From UBA1765 sp045629945 (lineage in GTDB: Bacteria; Fibrobacterota; Fibrobacteria; Fibrobacterales; Fibrobacteraceae), in the NCBI GenBank assembly GCA_045629945.1, contig JAZQSE010000011.1, positions 7,503 to 71,502 of the forward strand: a stretch of 64,000 bases of DNA, written 5' to 3'. The notes below the pieces were generated by a model. The model was not told where the DNA came from. It saw nothing but the letters and a program-made list of their open reading frames with translations, and ran no database searches. Each line of letters starts with the position of its first letter. Positions within the stretch are counted from its first letter, which is position 1. Below are positions 25,154 to 32,476 of the stretch, one piece after another. Position numbers and translations under genes: made by a program.

Positions 25154-27025
25154 ATGAAAATCGCCAGACTATTTTTTGTTGCCTCGGCCATTTCCTCTGT
25201 TGCTTTGGCGGCAACTGCTTATCATAACCAGGTTGGGTACCCAACAAAAGCACCAAAATACATTGCCGTAGTTGGGGCAGAAGGTAAAGACATTGTTTTT
25301 AAAGATTCTGAAAAACAAACTGTCTTGACTGTAAAAGCTCCAGAAGCAGCTTATTGGAAACCAGCTAATGAAAATGCTTCTTTGGTTGATTTTTCAGAAA
25401 TACAGACTCCAGGAACTTACTTTGCTTATCTTGGGGATTCTGCCATAAGCCACCCTATTATTATTTCAAACAACGCTCTTGAAGATGCAACTATTGCTTC
25501 TCTTCGTTGGTTTTATTACCAAAGAGCATCTTTAGAATTAACTGAAGAATTTGCTGGCAAATACGCTCGTCCGATGGGACATCCAGATACCGCTGCTAAA
25601 TACCATACATTATTAGGTAAAGAATTAAATGCTACTTTTGCTAGCCCCAAAGGTTGGTATGATGCAGGTGATTATGGTAAATACATTGTAAACTCTGGTA
25701 TTTCTACATACACCCTTTTACAACTCTACCAACATAACAAAGAATATTTTAAAAAGCTTTCTTTGAATATTCCTGAAAGCAATAATGATGTCCCAGACAT
25801 TCTTGACGAAATCCGTTGGAACCTTGAATGGATGCTCACTATGCAAGATGAAGATGGTGGCGTTTTCCATAAATTAACTACGAAACAATTCTGTGGAACT
25901 GTTATGCCAGATAGAGACACCAAACCTCGTTTTGCTATTGGTAAAAGCATTACCGCTACTTGGGATTTTGTCGGCGTTTTAGCACTTGCTGCAGATATTT
26001 ACAAAACATACGATGCTGAATTTTCTGAAAAAATGGCAAAAGCCGCAGGAAAAGCCTATTGGTGGGCTAAAGAACACCCTTATGATTTCTTTGAACAACC
26101 TTCCGATATCGGAACAGGTTCTTATGAAGATGGTAATGCTGTAGACGAACAAATTTGGGCAACTGCAGAAATGTACAGAATTACCCAAAATGACAGTATT
26201 TTAAAAGATATGCGCCAATTTCCCTTGAACAAAGCACGTTGGAAACTGCATGGTTGGCAAACCGTTTATGCCATGGCAGCATTTACTATTGCAACCAATC
26301 CTGATATTTTTGAAAAAGCCGATGTTGATTCGGCAAAAAACTTGATTTTCGCTCTCGCCGATGATTATGTAGGTTCTTTAGAAGAAAATGGTTATGGTGT
26401 TGCTATGACTGAAGGTGATTTCTATTGGGGCTCTAATAGTGTCGCCGCTAATAAAGGTATTGTTCTTTTACATGCTTACATTTTAACTAAAGAAAATAAA
26501 TACCTTAACGCTGCCATAGGCATTTTAGATTATCTCTTAGGAAGAAACCCTCTTGACGTTTCTTATTTAACAGGGTTTGGAACCAATCAAGTTTATCACC
26601 CGCACCATCGCCCAAGCCAAGCAGATACTGTGGAAGCACCAGTGCCGGGAATGCTTGTCGGCGGACCAAATAAATCCGCTAATGATTGCGCTAAATCTCA
26701 CATTGATAAAGATGCTGTAGCAAGATCTTTCTATGACAATTCTTGTAGCTATGCTACAAATGAAGTGGCAATTAACTGGAATGCACCTTTTGCTTACCTC
26801 GCCGGTTCATTGCATGCTATTCTTTCAGAAGGAACCGTTTATGACATTCACTCAAAAGCAGAAAAATTTGACATCAACAGCATTCCTTCTGGAAAGCCTA
26901 ATTTAAACAAAATGCCTGCTGAAGGTGCTCGCATGATTTTCCGTGATGGAATGGTTCAATTAGAAAAAACAACTCGTTCTGGTGAAAAGTTATACTTCAA
27001 CTTAAATGGTAATAGAATTAAATAA
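25154..27025 (+). CDS. Secreted glycoside hydrolase family 9 (cellulase-type)
   Basis: The 623-residue enzyme has a signal peptide (1-20), an N-terminal Ig-like CelD_N domain (about 21-108, beginning YHNQVGYPTKAPKYIAV) and a GH9 (alpha/alpha)6 catalytic domain (about 115-560). Catalytic features are DAGDYGKY with Asp170 and Asp173, HHRPSQAD (484-491) and NEVAINWNAP with the proton-donor candidate Glu537. GH9 enzymes cleave beta-1,4-glucans such as cellulose. No CBM is present. A short C-terminal tail (about 590-623) with a YFNLNGNRIK ending resembles the conserved tails on other exported Fibrobacter proteins, which may serve secretion or surface attachment. AAAGGG precedes the ATG. It is convergent with the GH43 gene across a repeat block. 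Confidence 0.93.
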   Translation: MKIARLFFVASAISSVALAATAYHNQVGYPTKAPKYIAVVGAEGKDIVFKDSEKQTVLTVKAPEAAYWKPANENASLVDFSEIQTPGTYFAYLGDSAISHPIIISNNALEDATIASLRWFYYQRASLELTEEFAGKYARPMGHPDTAAKYHTLLGKELNATFASPKGWYDAGDYGKYIVNSGISTYTLLQLYQHNKEYFKKLSLNIPESNNDVPDILDEIRWNLEWMLTMQDEDGGVFHKLTTKQFCGTVMPDRDTKPRFAIGKSITATWDFVGVLALAADIYKTYDAEFSEKMAKAAGKAYWWAKEHPYDFFEQPSDIGTGSYEDGNAVDEQIWATAEMYRITQNDSILKDMRQFPLNKARWKLHGWQTVYAMAAFTIATNPDIFEKADVDSAKNLIFALADDYVGSLEENGYGVAMTEGDFYWGSNSVAANKGIVLLHAYILTKENKYLNAAIGILDYLLGRNPLDVSYLTGFGTNQVYHPHHRPSQADTVEAPVPGMLVGGPNKSANDCAKSHIDKDAVARSFYDNSCSYATNEVAINWNAPFAYLAGSLHAILSEGTVYDIHSKAEKFDINSIPSGKPNLNKMPAEGARMIFRDGMVQLEKTTRSGEKLYFNLNGNRIK

Positions 27026-27065
27026 CTTTTAAAACACCCTATTCATCGAAAACATCTCCAACTAA

Positions 27066-27100
27066 AAAAATCGCTGTCACCTTTGGTGACAGCGATTTTT
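27066..27100 (+). terminator. Strong terminator of the GH9 gene
   Basis: A perfect 16-bp stem with a TTT loop (AAAAATCGCTGTCACC and its complement) ends in five T residues 41 nt after the GH9 stop. The A-run on the other side makes it usable from both directions. Confidence 0.92.
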
Positions 27101-27252
27101 CGTCTACTATTCCATTATTTTTTAGAAAAACTCTCTGCACTAGGTTATGTCAGATTGCAAATGATTCTTGTCACTCGCGATGGAACATAGTGACAGAAGC
27201 AATCCCATTGCCAGTAGATCGCCACACTGAGTTCGCGATGACAATCCTGAAC

Positions 27253-27339
27253 TTGTCATTGCGAACCCTGCAAGGGTGAAGCAATCTACTTGCTAGCAAA
27301 ACTTATTTTTGGATTACTTCGCTACGCTCGTAATGACAA
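27253..27339. repeat. MITE-like unit of the TTGTCATT family (locus B copy)
   Basis: An 87-bp unit is bounded by TTGTCATTGCGAA and TCGTAATGACAA. Its right half GGATTACTTCGCTACGCTCG is identical in the units at 8963-9104 and 51038-51126, while the left half differs. Confidence 0.7.
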
Positions 27340-27596
27340 AAACCAAGATGGCCGCGAGGCACAAGGTCTCTCGCCATGACAACCCTACACTTGCCACAAG
27401 CTTCTTGTCATTGCGAGACGTGCTGAATGCACGGCGCGGCAATCTACTCACGATGACAAGTTGCTAACAGATGGCCTCTCGCCATGACAAGTTGTTTTTC
27501 CGCACCTTTTGCTTTTCGGGGGGTTATAGAAACTCTCTGCGCTCGGTCATAGAACTACAACAAAAAGTCACAAGCAAGTTCAAGAACTATGCTTTC

Positions 27597-27638
27597 TAAA
27601 AAAACATAAGAGTTCCTGTTTTAAACAAGAACTCTTAT
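27597..27638 (-). terminator. Terminator of the GH43 gene
   Basis: The arms ATAAGAGTTC (27606-27615) and GAACTCTTAT (27629-27638) form a perfect 10-bp stem. On the minus strand it is followed by a run of seven T residues, about 40 nt past the GH43 stop. Confidence 0.88.
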
Positions 27639-27674
27639 AGGAATCAAATTCAAAGAATCTTTAATATTTAAGGA

Positions 27675-29864
27675 TTAGTGCATCCAAAACTTTTTAACCA
27701 TTGCATTTTTTCCAGACTGTTTCAACAAATAAATGCCTGAAACAAATCCTTGTGAATTCTGGCGAGCCATATTCAAAGCTTCTGTGAAATCACGAGCCGT
27801 AAAGCGACGCAATTCTTTACCTTGCATATCATACAACGTATAAGAAGTTTCTTTTTGCACATTACCTAGAACTAAAGATTTCCCAATACTTGTTTCTCCA
27901 TTTTCATCAAGGAATTTCAACCAATCCACATTCACATAACTTCCTGTAATAGCCAGTTTCAAAACATGTTCACCTTCTGTAAGTGTTGCCTTACCCAGAC
28001 TTACTTCTTCATAAACATCCCAAGAATCTTCAGCAGTCTGTGGGCAAGTAAATTCAGCGGTAATAGCTTCTTCATCTATAAAAAGTTGAATCCCAGATGT
28101 TGTACTCCCTGACGCAACACGAGCTAAAATATCATATTCTCCAGACTTTGTTACATTCACTGTATATTCCAACCATTCTCCGGCTTCTGTGTACCCAATG
28201 GCCATGCCGCCATTATCGTTAAGAACAATATCAACACCTTCATCTGTGCGGAAACTTGCATTACCCTGATTTTCAGATTCAGCGTCATTATAAACTTTAC
28301 GAGCACCACCCATATCAAAATGTTCTGCTTCTATAAGATTAGGCAAAACAATTGCTTGTTCTCCATAAGGTTTCTGTGGTTCGCTTGGTTTTCCAGAGAA
28401 TTCCCATTCCAAAACCCCCATTGTAGAGTCTGCTGCACCTTTAAAGACAATGAACAATTCATCTACAACGCCAGAAAGCCCTGTTACTTCACATTCTGTC
28501 TGTTCGTAAGAAAGCCAGCCAGAAGTCTTTGGCAATTCACATGTTCCGGCAAGAGTACCGCTAGAACTGCCTTTGCGGATTTCGATTTTATTGCCATCAG
28601 CAACACTTGCTGCTGTTACTAAGAAATTCATCGCACCGCCGCCAAAATCTACTCCAGAAACACGGATCCAGGAATCTTTACTTGCATAAGGAGTGAGCAC
28701 ATGAGAAACTGGCTTTCCACGTGTCCAGTCTGTACGACTACGCACATTACGTTGCTTAGAACTTGTCAAAGCAGGATAAGTTCTGTAAGGATCAAAATTG
28801 GCTATTTGCTTTGGACCTTCATTGGTATAAACCAATTTATTCAAAGCGGTTCCGTTATAAGTAAATTCATCAATACTTACACTACGATGATAAGCAGGTT
28901 CTGGATTGGCAACGCCCAAAGATGCTGGGTGTTCAGAAGCTTGTACCAAACGTCTGTCATGGTAAACTGCATACCATTTGCCTTTAAATTCTGCGATACC
29001 ATGGTGGTTGTTATTGTGAGCGTTTATGTTTTGCCCATTAATATTTGGGTTATCCATAAAAATGCCCTGGTAAGTATAAGGACCTGTTACGCGGTCTGAT
29101 GTGCCATAAGCAATTCTCAAATCAGCAGTACTATAGCTCAAGTAGTAAGTGCTACCTTTTTTGTGAATATAAGAGGCTTCCATCGCTTTAGGGCCACCAA
29201 TTTTAAGTTGGATTTTTGTATTAACATCAAATCCATCAAGCGAAGAATTGAGTCTGTAAATGTTAAAGATGTTGTTGTTGTTCTCTGCTGCCGGACGGCT
29301 ATCAGAATTACCACCACCAAATGTAAAATAACCTGTTCCATCATCATCAAAATAAATAGCAGGGTCAAAGCACCAACCGATACCATCACAATCAGATATA
29401 CCACCACCCCAGTTGTGAATTAACTTTTTATTACCTGGAATAGGGTTTTCGTATGGGCCATTGATGTTTTCTGATGCTACCATACCGACACCACCGCCAC
29501 CACCATCTGGGTAAACGATATAAAACTTACCATCTGGACCAATATCTATACCAGATGCCCAAATATCATTGATGTTGTCATACTCACGTTTTGCTTCAAA
29601 AATTATACCATAGTCAGTCCAGTTTTTCATATCGCGACTAGAAAACGCATAAAGCGATTTAATGGTATAACCATCAGCACCAGCAGGATCATCAGAATCT
29701 GTTAAAATAAAGAACTCGTCTTCACTTGCTGTTGCGGCAGGGTCTGCCAAATAGTGATAATTTGATATCGGGTTATCAGCGAAACTAATAGAGGCTATCC
29801 CAAACACAAGCCCTAACGCCATTTTTTTATTTAGAAATGCGGCTAGACTAGCTGCTTTTTCCAT
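27675..29864 (-). CDS. Secreted GH43 enzyme with two CBM6-like modules and a C-terminal sorting-type domain
   Basis: An AAGGAG site 6 nt upstream selects the ATG at 29864, giving 729 residues. After a signal peptide (about 1-29) comes a GH43 five-bladed propeller (about 35-345), with candidate catalytic residues Asp41 (YLADPAA), Asp168 (CFDPAIY) and Glu229 (AMEASYIHK), plus a HHGIAEFKGKWYAVYH segment. Two CBM6-like modules follow (about 390-490 and 505-655, the second beginning LIEAEHFDMGG). Residues 665-729 look like a type IX secretion C-terminal domain (YTLYDMQGKELRRF, GIYLLKQSG, ending VKKFWMH). GH43 enzymes are mostly xylosidases or arabinofuranosidases, so the likely target is arabinoxylan side chains or xylo-oligomers. 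Confidence 0.92.
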   Translation of the reverse strand: MEKAASLAAFLNKKMALGLVFGIASISFADNPISNYHYLADPAATASEDEFFILTDSDDPAGADGYTIKSLYAFSSRDMKNWTDYGIIFEAKREYDNINDIWASGIDIGPDGKFYIVYPDGGGGGVGMVASENINGPYENPIPGNKKLIHNWGGGISDCDGIGWCFDPAIYFDDDGTGYFTFGGGNSDSRPAAENNNNIFNIYRLNSSLDGFDVNTKIQLKIGGPKAMEASYIHKKGSTYYLSYSTADLRIAYGTSDRVTGPYTYQGIFMDNPNINGQNINAHNNNHHGIAEFKGKWYAVYHDRRLVQASEHPASLGVANPEPAYHRSVSIDEFTYNGTALNKLVYTNEGPKQIANFDPYRTYPALTSSKQRNVRSRTDWTRGKPVSHVLTPYASKDSWIRVSGVDFGGGAMNFLVTAASVADGNKIEIRKGSSSGTLAGTCELPKTSGWLSYEQTECEVTGLSGVVDELFIVFKGAADSTMGVLEWEFSGKPSEPQKPYGEQAIVLPNLIEAEHFDMGGARKVYNDAESENQGNASFRTDEGVDIVLNDNGGMAIGYTEAGEWLEYTVNVTKSGEYDILARVASGSTTSGIQLFIDEEAITAEFTCPQTAEDSWDVYEEVSLGKATLTEGEHVLKLAITGSYVNVDWLKFLDENGETSIGKSLVLGNVQKETSYTLYDMQGKELRRFTARDFTEALNMARQNSQGFVSGIYLLKQSGKNAMVKKFWMH

Positions 29865-29970
29865 AATCACTCCTTTACGTGAGAATACAAAATCCATTGA
29901 AAAAAATAGGTCTTGTAAGTAAGCTTTTTTTTGAAATACTAAAGTTTATATGGATATATTGTCAACACTA

Positions 29971-29997
29971 AAAAACGGTCGCAACGCGACCGTTTTT
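29971..29997 (-). terminator. Bidirectional terminator after the TIGR02147-linked lipoprotein
   Basis: A perfect 12-bp stem (AAAAACGGTCGC and its complement, AAC loop) has T-runs on both strands. It lies 19 nt past the stop of the 30016-31347 lipoprotein gene and upstream of the GH43 gene. Confidence 0.9.
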
Positions 29998-30015
29998 ATA
30001 AAGAATAGCATCAAC

Positions 30016-31347
30016 TTATTCAAATTCTTTTATACCATAAATACTGATATCATCAATCCACATTTCATACGGACCACCTTTACCGCCGCCAAAGAAATTT
30101 AGGTTGGTCACATTCGCTTTTACAGCATCAAATCCAATATTTCCTCCGGTATAGTTAGAATCTACTTCCACTAATGAATCTGGATAAACTACATAACGTT
30201 TCCAAACAGAGTCTAACGGGAAATGAATCCAGGCTTTACCATTCTGAAGACCAGATGTTGAATCACGCCACACATCAAATGAGAAACTGACCCACTGAGA
30301 ATCTGGTGAAGTACCTTTTCTTGCATAGAATACAACTGAATCCACTTCACTAAAGTCAACTGGTTCAAAGGCTTTTCCCATAAGAACCCAGTTATTGTAC
30401 TCTTCGTTAGTGTAAGTAAAGTAAGCCGCTAAACCTTCTCGACCTAAACCAGCTACAGATGTCATCAATTTAGCTTCTGCTTCTTCTGAAACAGAAGAAT
30501 ACCACCCATAAGTACTATCTTCAAATGTTTCAAAGACAAACCAAGGGTATTGTTCAACAGTATCTTCTACAACTGTATCCTGAGGGATAGTATCTACTGG
30601 TGGTGGTAAAGGCACTGGGCCTCCGATCACGACATTTTCTAAATGTTCTCCGGCTAACACACCAACAGAACTTGCACCGACTGAAAGGAAACGTCCCATA
30701 TTTGTCGGCTGACCATTTGCTCCTAACATTTCATAAACTGAATAAACAAAACTCACTACATCAAGCATACCTGTAGGTAAAGATGAAAATTCAAAATTAC
30801 CTTCAGCATCAGTCTGTACAAAGTAATCTAGCCCGCGAATACCAACAGTTAAAGAAGATACGCCTTCTGGCAAATAAACTTTCCCGGAAAGTTTTCCAGA
30901 CTTCTCTAGCTTAAGAGGAATAGAATCTTCTACCGTTTCAATAATCCTCGTTTTAAGCATACCACGTTCAGATGCGTTTCTCGCTTCAAGAACATAAGAA
31001 CCTGACGGCAACTTCGGCAAAGTCAAACGGCCAAGAGAATCTGTTTGCATATTGAGAATCCCAGCCACTTCATCTGATTCAACAACGGGCGAATCAGATG
31101 AATCACCATAAATAGTTTCTGCAAAAGCCCTGAAACTTGCATTGGCTAAGAAATCTTCTGGTCGAACAAGAACGCTAGCTCTAGCCACAGGTTGATTTTG
31201 TTCAGAAACAACAGTAACAACAACAGCATTGGCTATGGAATTTTCTGTTTCCAAAGAAGAACCTGAAAGGTCCTCGTTTTCTGTAGAACACGAGAGTAAT
31301 AGAATGCCAAGCATTAGCAACATTAATGTTTTATGCTTTCTAGTCAT
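30016..31347 (-). CDS. Lipoprotein coupled to a TIGR02147 gene; carboxypeptidase-regulatory-like plus CBM-like domains
   Basis: The ATG at 31347 overlaps the TIGR02147 stop by 8 nt (ATGACTAG), giving 443 residues with a lipoprotein signal (MLLMLGILLLSC; lipidated Cys about 20). Shortly after the cysteine is the segment ETENSIANAVVV, closely matching the same place in the other coupled lipoprotein at 57736. Residues about 33-215 hold two beta-sandwich carboxypeptidase-regulatory-like units (TDSLGRLTLPKLPSGSYVLEA and TDAEGNFEFSSLPTGMLDV). After a Pro/Val/Asp linker (about 245-265), residues about 270-443 resemble a carbohydrate-binding jelly roll (FVFETFEDSTYGWYSS, ending MWIDDISIYG). The protein is probably anchored at the envelope and binds or senses a sugar. 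That function is inferred. Confidence 0.7.
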   Translation of the reverse strand: MTRKHKTLMLLMLGILLLSCSTENEDLSGSSLETENSIANAVVVTVVSEQNQPVARASVLVRPEDFLANASFRAFAETIYGDSSDSPVVESDEVAGILNMQTDSLGRLTLPKLPSGSYVLEARNASERGMLKTRIIETVEDSIPLKLEKSGKLSGKVYLPEGVSSLTVGIRGLDYFVQTDAEGNFEFSSLPTGMLDVVSFVYSVYEMLGANGQPTNMGRFLSVGASSVGVLAGEHLENVVIGGPVPLPPPVDTIPQDTVVEDTVEQYPWFVFETFEDSTYGWYSSVSEEAEAKLMTSVAGLGREGLAAYFTYTNEEYNNWVLMGKAFEPVDFSEVDSVVFYARKGTSPDSQWVSFSFDVWRDSTSGLQNGKAWIHFPLDSVWKRYVVYPDSLVEVDSNYTGGNIGFDAVKANVTNLNFFGGGKGGPYEMWIDDISIYGIKEFE

Positions 31348-32200
31348 TTTCGCGTTCTTCCTGTTTCTGTAACACTCCATTTTTAGCTCCGACCCTAGCA
31401 ACAGGATAAAAAGCCATAGATAAATGCATCACTTTATTTGGATTTTTAGACGCATCTACCCTTTTTTGGACTAGCCGTCTAAATTCTTTAAGCATTTCAC
31501 CTAAATCATCAAAACAAGCCTGATCTACGGATAACGTAAGAGTAGAAATATTTCTTTCATCCACAGGAACGTTATCCAAAGAATCGCTTGCTAATGCGAG
31601 TACTTGCTTCTGGAATTTACGAACAGCCATCTTTTTTTCTGGCCCACCGACCGTCAGATGCGTTTCAGTCAACGCCAATTTTCCAGAAGCAACCTTTTTA
31701 ACAAAACCAACTTCTAATAAAATATCAATTGCTTCCTGAGCTTGGGCTTCTGTAATTGGCGGGCATAAATCTTTTGCGATTTGTTTAACATTTACCATTC
31801 CCCCGTTTAATTCTAAATAAGCTCTAACAGCAGGAATCCACCAGTTTTCAAGTAATTTAAGTTCAGCTTCTTGTAGAGTATGACGCCTTACATCGCGCAG
31901 AGCCAAAGCTTTGGCAACTAATTCTTCACGTTTGTTTTTGTCTTTTGTCATTGTGGCAGAGAAAAGCAAATCAAAGAATTCTGCTTCCCGGCCAGTTAAA
32001 GCCATCATTTCTTTAGCAACAGGCAATGCATGAACAGGCAAATGCTGTTTTTTCTGTAAGATTCTATATAAGTAGCTAGAGTCCAAGCCTAAACGATCTC
32101 CCATCATTCGATAGGAATAAAAAGGCATTTCAGCCTTTCTCTTTTCATAAAAGGCTTTCAAAAAATCTCTATAATCAACAATATCTGAAAAAGCTAACAT
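31340..32200 (-). CDS. TIGR02147/DUF4423 family protein (copy 1), HTH-containing
   Basis: The 286 residues match the TIGR02147 family, a large paralogous set in Fibrobacter that also occurs in Bdellovibrio. The N-terminal 75 residues look like a Cro/C1-type helix-turn-helix (YRDFLKAFYEKRKAE, MMGDRLGLDSSYLYRILQKK, then LTGREAEFFDLLF). The middle (about 120-180) resembles a winged-helix unit (ITEAQAQEAIDILLEVGFVKK), and the C-terminal part contains the conserved ERNISTLTLSVDQACFDDLGEMLKEFRR region. A DNA-binding regulator is the natural reading, but no function is experimentally known to me. The stop overlaps the lipoprotein start, and a CRP-type operator lies about 100 nt upstream. Confidence 0.88.
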   Translation of the reverse strand: MLAFSDIVDYRDFLKAFYEKRKAEMPFYSYRMMGDRLGLDSSYLYRILQKKQHLPVHALPVAKEMMALTGREAEFFDLLFSATMTKDKNKREELVAKALALRDVRRHTLQEAELKLLENWWIPAVRAYLELNGGMVNVKQIAKDLCPPITEAQAQEAIDILLEVGFVKKVASGKLALTETHLTVGGPEKKMAVRKFQKQVLALASDSLDNVPVDERNISTLTLSVDQACFDDLGEMLKEFRRLVQKRVDASKNPNKVMHLSMAFYPVARVGAKNGVLQKQEEREND

Positions 32201-32273
32201 AAAATCTATCCATATTTAATAAATATTAAGATAGACTTTTACTCCTTTAAGTAGTTATGCGCCTAAAAAACAG

Positions 32274-32290
32274 CATGGACAGATTGTCCA
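32274..32290. promoter_or_regulatory. Palindrome ATGGACA-GAT-TGTCCAT
   Basis: Perfect 7-nt inverted arms with a 3-nt spacer lie in the divergent gap between the TIGR02147 gene and recC, 8 nt from the CRP-type site. The size suits a dimeric repressor, possibly the TIGR02147 protein itself, but that is only a guess. Confidence 0.4.
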
Positions 32291-32297
32291 TACCAAG

Positions 32298-32313
32298 TGT
32301 GATGGTCGTCACA
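32298..32313. promoter_or_regulatory. CRP/FNR-superfamily-type operator (TGTGA-N6-TCACA)
   Basis: The sequence is an exact TGTGA-N6-TCACA match to the E. coli CRP core, and the flanks AAG and TTT also follow the consensus. It sits 98 nt upstream of the TIGR02147 start and 164 nt upstream of the recC ATG, so it could serve either promoter. Fibrobacterota regulators of this superfamily would be needed to recognise it, and none is in the window. Confidence 0.5.
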
Positions 32314-32476
32314 TTTCTACGCAATTGTTCTCATTTTTATTTTTAAATAACTTACAAAAAACTTTCGTCTTCCGTCCCCAGTCCGTTTTAAAATTTGTTT
32401 TCCATTTTCTGAAGAAAAAACAACCCTTTTGAGTATTTGTCAAAATTTGTCATTTTCAATAATCTATATTGCAAAT

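Larger units (their letters stand above)
27026..27674. repeat. Convergent intergenic region with dispersed repeats (locus B)
   Basis: This 649-nt gap between the GH9 and GH43 stop codons contains no credible gene. It opens with the GH9 terminator and ends with the GH43 terminator. From about 27140 to 27500 it holds several copies of the TTGTCATT...AATGACAA family, the cleanest at 27253-27339 (87 bp). Another half-unit near 27407-27440 has the GCGAGACGTGCTGAATGCAC hairpin form that also appears inverted at 63911-63937. Confidence 0.75.

Noticed and set aside
29138..29407. Minus-strand 89-codon frame inside the GH43 gene
   Set aside because: It is the shifted reading frame of the GH43 coding sequence, rich in Ile, Leu and Thr, with no independent start signal.
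32429..32476. Upstream TTG start for recC adding 16 residues
   Set aside because: The added leader is not like RecC N-termini, which begin at about the ALTLRFALNLENLADEM segment, and there is no better ribosome site.
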